A DNA stretch of 64,000 nt from Aptenodytes patagonicus. Taxonomy: Eukaryota; Chordata; Aves; Sphenisciformes; Spheniscidae. The translations under genes were made by a program, and so were the position numbers. Location: the NCBI RefSeq assembly GCF_965638725.1, contig NC_134951.1:28775746-28839745 (forward strand). Direction: 5' to 3'. Below, piece by piece: positions 59,985 through 64,000 of the stretch (the first letter of the stretch is position 1; each line of letters begins with the position of its first letter). The notes beneath the pieces are model-generated. The model saw nothing but the letters and a program-made list of their open reading frames with translations. It searched no databases and was not told the DNA's origin.

Positions 59985-61504
59985 CTGCAGCCTAAGGGAC
60001 GAATTTTTTTCATCCGAGCCTCTAGGTCATAAAAAATTTCCTGATATTAAGTGCCTGTGCCAGGTTAGTGCTTAAAAAAACACAGGCAGGGTGTTTGGGC
60101 AGCAGCATGGCACCTGCTTCTCATCTGCAATGTGCAGCCGGAACATTCAGCTGGCTCACTCCCTCCTGGATGTGGAGTTTGTCTCTCAGGAGAATGCCAT
60201 AACCAAGATGCTCTGCAACAGTTTTGATCCAAATTCAGAAATTTGGGAAGATTGATTGCTGAGAGCAATGAGGGTCTTCATGTTTCAGGAGCATGTTTTA
60301 GGAGACCACTTCACTCTTAGATCTGAAAGGTCCTACAGCATCCTATGGAGGAGTCCCACTAGGAAGGTCTTGGCTTTATTCTTTAGAAAGAAACACCAAA
60401 AAGGCATTTCATGCACCAGCTAGATCGAGTTCATTTGTCTCTTCTATCTGTGGCCCCGGGAAGAGATTTTATACGGAAATCTACTTCTCACCGAGAATCT
60501 GCTGTAGCTCCTGTGAACTCACCATAGTTATTGTCAGTGATTTCAGTGAAGCAGTGTCAGCTTTTTCTTCAAACTGTTTCTCGGGCAACCTTGTTAGGTT
60601 GATGCATCATAGCAATAACTGTTTCACTGTGGGGATGGTATTTCTTCATGAGAATGGCAAAGTCTTGCATCTCAATCCTCTGCTGAAAGTTTAGGTTTCC
60701 CCTTTACCTGTGACCAGGGAAGAGATTTCATTAATTTCTTGATGAACACTGGTCACTTTGTTCACTCCTTGCTGAAATGCCATAGTTGGTATTTTTCCCA
60801 AATGAACATTTATACTGAAATACTCTGTCCCAACAGGGGCAGCATTTTCAGACCCAAGGCAAGGAGCGTCTGTCTCCTTAGTGCTCCAGGCATATTTTCA
60901 ATATAGGCACAACGTACTTCCACAGCTATGCAGCCAATAGCAATGCAATACTGTACTTTTTATAACTTAATATTTTTAGCAGGGCAGACAGTTATTCAGG
61001 ATGGTGCCTGAATTAACAGTACAGCAAAGGAACTTAACCAAGATGCAGGTGGTGCTAAAAAGGGTGTGGGTAGTTTTTAGGAGGATCTTTAGTTTTCCCT
61101 TGTACTGTTATGAGCTCTGACATACACTTGTAGGCAGTACTATATTTGGGAAGGAAATGAGAGAGGGAGAACAAGGGTCTTGGGGCAAGTTTTGAAGTGA
61201 CAGTTCTTTCCATTTTGTAGTAAACTTTGGGAAATCCATTTTGATACAGTTTGGAAATATTTTACTGTATTTTTCAAAGTAGATTGCTAATTAGAGAGTC
61301 CTGAGAAGGCAGATATTTTAATTAACCAAGTTATAGATATATACTACTATTTTGTACCTACACAGAAGATTAAGAGTCTTCAGTGAAGAGCCTGCTCATA
61401 GACTTAATAATGCAAAAAAAAAAAAAAAATCACTGTAGAACTGGCTTTTTTTTCATTTTCAGATCTCTCCTCAGAGACCCCGCATAGGAATGGTGCTACA
61501 TTAA

Positions 61505-61574
61505 GGCCTGATCCGAGATTAATTGAAATTAATGCAAAAGACCACCACAGACCTCAGTGGAAGTAGGATCAGAC
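61505..61574. repeat. Short ancient repeat with inverted ends
   Basis: About 70 bases that open GGCCTGATCC and close GGATCAGAC, giving a 7-base inverted repeat (CTGATCC at 61508-61514, GGATCAG at 61566-61572). Internal halves (TTGAAATTAATG and GACCTCAGTGG) resemble old palindromic dispersed repeats of amniote genomes. Decayed, name not assigned. Confidence 0.4.
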
Positions 61575-62249
61575 ACTTAATGTACTGACACCACTGTTTT
61601 ACAAATATTACAAGATGGAATGCTGCTTGGGGAGCGTGAGGCTCTGACACGACGGGCGCAGCAGCCCCATGCTCTGCCTGCAGCTAGGGCTTTGAAGGTA
61701 GGGGACCACACTGGGGAGCTCCACAGGTGGTGCAAGGACCAACTGTTATTTTGTTCCTTCCAGAACGGGGTGTTAAAGCCGGGAAAACAATGCTCACCCA
61801 GTCCTGTCTGATTTGCCTCGTGTCTGTGTGGGAACCTAGCTGTTGCGCAAAATAGAAAGGAAAAATATGGAAGAAAAAAAAAGATACCTGCTCTTTGCAT
61901 CAGCAAAGAAAAGGGATATGCACATTTTTGGAGGGAAAAATAAAGTTTATATTTTGAACTTCCTTTTTCCCAAAGCTTGTCTTGATGTTTCTGCTTTTCC
62001 AAGGAGATGCATTTCGTTCAACGTGTCCTAAATGTGCTCTGCACATTGCAAGTTTGTTACACCCCGCACACACCCAATGCACTCCCAGTTTTGTAAGGCT
62101 GTGAAGTAATAGCTGTTGTGATGCATGATGGTCATCTGGCCAAATGGCTTGGGAGTTGTGAAACCCATGAAAAAAGACGTGTCATTTCCACATTAAATAA
62201 AACCCCATTAGCGCCATAATAGATCTAGGAGGGTGGCTGTGCGAAACCT

Positions 62250-62540
62250 GATCAGAGTTGTGCAATGCTGAGTGTGGCCTCGGGAGCACCATCGGCAGCG
62301 GGGGGCAGTGCGGCCAGGAATTACAGGCTCCTCATATGGTGCCCGTTCAATTCACATCGTAAACAAACCACCCCTACATACGGTCATAATACCCGGTGAA
62401 TAAATTGCTTCATTTCTGCAGCCTTGTAATAAACAGTTTTTACCGCCTCTCGGATTGCAAAATGTTGGTTGTTCTCTTATTAGTGAGCTTGCACCGCACT
62501 CTTTATTCATGCTAACAAACATGAACTAGATGTAAGGAAA
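62250..62540. promoter_or_regulatory. Possible conserved non-coding element
   Basis: A non-repetitive block of balanced composition between AT-rich flanks, without reading frames. It has several transcription-factor-like sites close together: a forkhead-type GTAAACAAAC near 62361, CATATGG E-box-like near 62334 and homeodomain-like TAATAAAC near 62427. Its texture resembles vertebrate conserved elements. Conservation itself cannot be tested here. Confidence 0.3.
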
Positions 62541-64000
62541 GGATAAAAATTAAGAAAAATTAAATTTCCAGCTGTCTAATACATGAGGGTGGTAGTATTT
62601 GTTACAAACCTTGAGAGAAACAAAAAGCCTATCAGGCAATAGATGTTTGTGCATTGATAGGTGAAAAAATACTGTTCAGAGAAAAAACTGTTTGATCATT
62701 TTTCAGCTTTCTGAAACGTATTAGGAAATGTTGTGGTTTATAAAAGAAGTCATAAGAAAAATAATACCAAAATCTGTTGCAAGACAATGTAAAAATAAAA
62801 TTTAAAATGGCTCCACTAAGCTGTACAATAAATATAATTTTTTTTCATTTGTAGCATTACGTGGGATAAGCTGTACAACCAACAAGTAGCTTTGCAACTG
62901 TATAATGCAGACAGATCAGTAAGGTTACTGTGGTACTTACTGTAATTTATTCTCCATATCACTATTGTACTGCACAGTACAGTATTTGGGGTTTTTTTAG
63001 TTTGTTTTCATTTAGTCAGGAGGGTTAGAGCAACGTAAAGCTGCAGTAGTTCACAGGTAACTGGGACATGTTACTCCAATTTTGTCTTCACTTGAATGAG
63101 TACATATTCCATTAGCACCCTGGTGACAAGAGAGGAGACTGCAATGCTCAAAAGGCTGTCTTGCCATTTCATTCTTTATTTCATACAGGTGCTTACAGAT
63201 GTCTTGGTACCTTTCTATACGGTCTGAAATTTTTCATCATTTTCAACTCAAAACCAAGAGTTACAGTTAGGTCTCCATTTTTCACATTTTGACGTGATCC
63301 CAAAGACGTTGCATGTTCTGAGAACTGTTTTCTGTATTGAGAAACAGGATGGAAGAAAACATTTGCTCTTGGACAGCTCAAAACAGAGCTGCTTTGCTGT
63401 TAAGCAAAACTAGTAGTGTGGATTTCTACTTTAGTGATGTTGATTAGTTAAGTTTTAATCCCCTTAACCTCCTTCTTGTTTAGAATGGTGTGTCCCCCCC
63501 TCAGTATTTAAAAGCAATTTTCATATATGTAACACTTTAAAAAGTGGTCAAGTCCTATTTCTGAAAAGCCAGGGGTATATAGGGTGCTAGATTCCCAAAT
63601 CAATCTTTGTGTATCTTGAAAATATTTTTGCATATTTCTGGAAGAGAATGTGGTTTACTAAAAATGACTGGACATCTCTTCAGAAGAAGCTGCTGTGAAG
63701 ACTATGCATCTTTCTCCCACCATGTGTGTTACGCTAACTAAAAATTCCATGGATAAATGCAAAAGATGGGGGGAAAAATAATCACTTCTCATAAGAGGCC
63801 CATGAAACGTTTATTTTGATAGTGTTGCTTCCATATGTAAATACAGCTGGGAGAAAAAATTGCTTCTTTTCTCTCCGAAGCAGACAAAAATTATGACAGC
63901 TGAAGTAGAAATACTTTAAAGACTACGCACCAGTGGCAATATTTTATTGTGTTTGAGAAATTCAAACTCATTTATGAGCATTCAGACACAGGACTCTCAC
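62540..64000. other. Downstream intergenic DNA
   Basis: AT-rich sequence with short chance frames only. In mammals the next gene on this side of FAM83B is HCRTR2, and no exon of it is recognisable up to the end of the window. Confidence 0.5.

Larger units (their letters stand above)
58779..62440 (+). other. FAM83B: FAM83B 3' UTR and downstream DNA, transcript end unresolved
   Basis: AT-rich sequence after the stop. Candidate polyadenylation hexamers are ATTAAA at 59476-59481 and AATAAA at 61939-61944, 62196-62201, 62399-62404 and 62428-62433. None can be chosen from sequence alone. An A-run of 16-17 lies near 61412-61428. Short frames here look like chance. Confidence 0.5.

Noticed and set aside
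1..64000. tRNA, rRNA, endogenous retrovirus or a second host gene.
   Set aside because: No tRNA arm pattern, LTR pair, gag/pol/env-like frames or other recognisable exons were seen by eye. All RT-like sequence belongs to CR1.

Overview
This window is vertebrate nuclear DNA, almost certainly from a bird. The repeat content is nearly all CR1 LINE of several ages, with no Alu, L1 or B-type SINE in sight. Exons are small and widely separated, and there is a single CpG island. It contains one host protein-coding gene, FAM83B, on the + strand, with its whole coding sequence present in four coding exons (1027 codons).

Layout. 1-1190: AT-rich intergenic DNA. 1191-3456: a 5'-truncated CR1 on the - strand whose reverse-transcriptase frame is still open over 751 codons. 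3457-4690: intergenic. 4690-5580: a strong CpG island with GC boxes, G-runs and E-box/C-EBP type sites, the probable FAM83B promoter, with a candidate non-coding exon 1 ending near 5134. Intron 1 follows. 9890-10393: exon 2 with the initiator ATG at 9950 and three upstream AUGs. 10394-45659: a 35-kb intron 2 carrying an old CR1 piece, a second RT-bearing CR1 (+, broken), a third nearly complete ORF2 CR1 (-, endonuclease plus RT, frameshifted), a polypurine tract and ancient decayed repeats. 45660-45824: exon 3. 45825-53941: intron 3 with a small + strand CR1 whose tail became an (ATTCT)14 microsatellite. 53942-54066: exon 4. 54067-56428: intron 4 with a short CR1 tail close to the acceptor. 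56429-58778: the large last coding exon. 58779-64000: 3' UTR and downstream DNA with several AATAAA hexamers and one stretch that looks like a conserved non-coding element.

Function. FAM83B is a scaffold protein with an N-terminal DUF1669 (pseudo-phospholipase-D fold) domain, encoded by exons 2-4 and the start of exon 5. This is followed by a long Ser/Lys/Pro-rich, probably disordered tail encoded entirely by exon 5. Splice phases join cleanly (0, 0, 2) and every boundary has GT/AG. The other recognisable coding sequences are CR1 retrotransposon relics.

I found no novel system, CRISPR array, RNA gene or operon. The most notable points are the uAUG cluster directly before the FAM83B start, the trio of closely related CR1 RT copies flanking and invading the gene, and specific lesions readable by comparing those copies.
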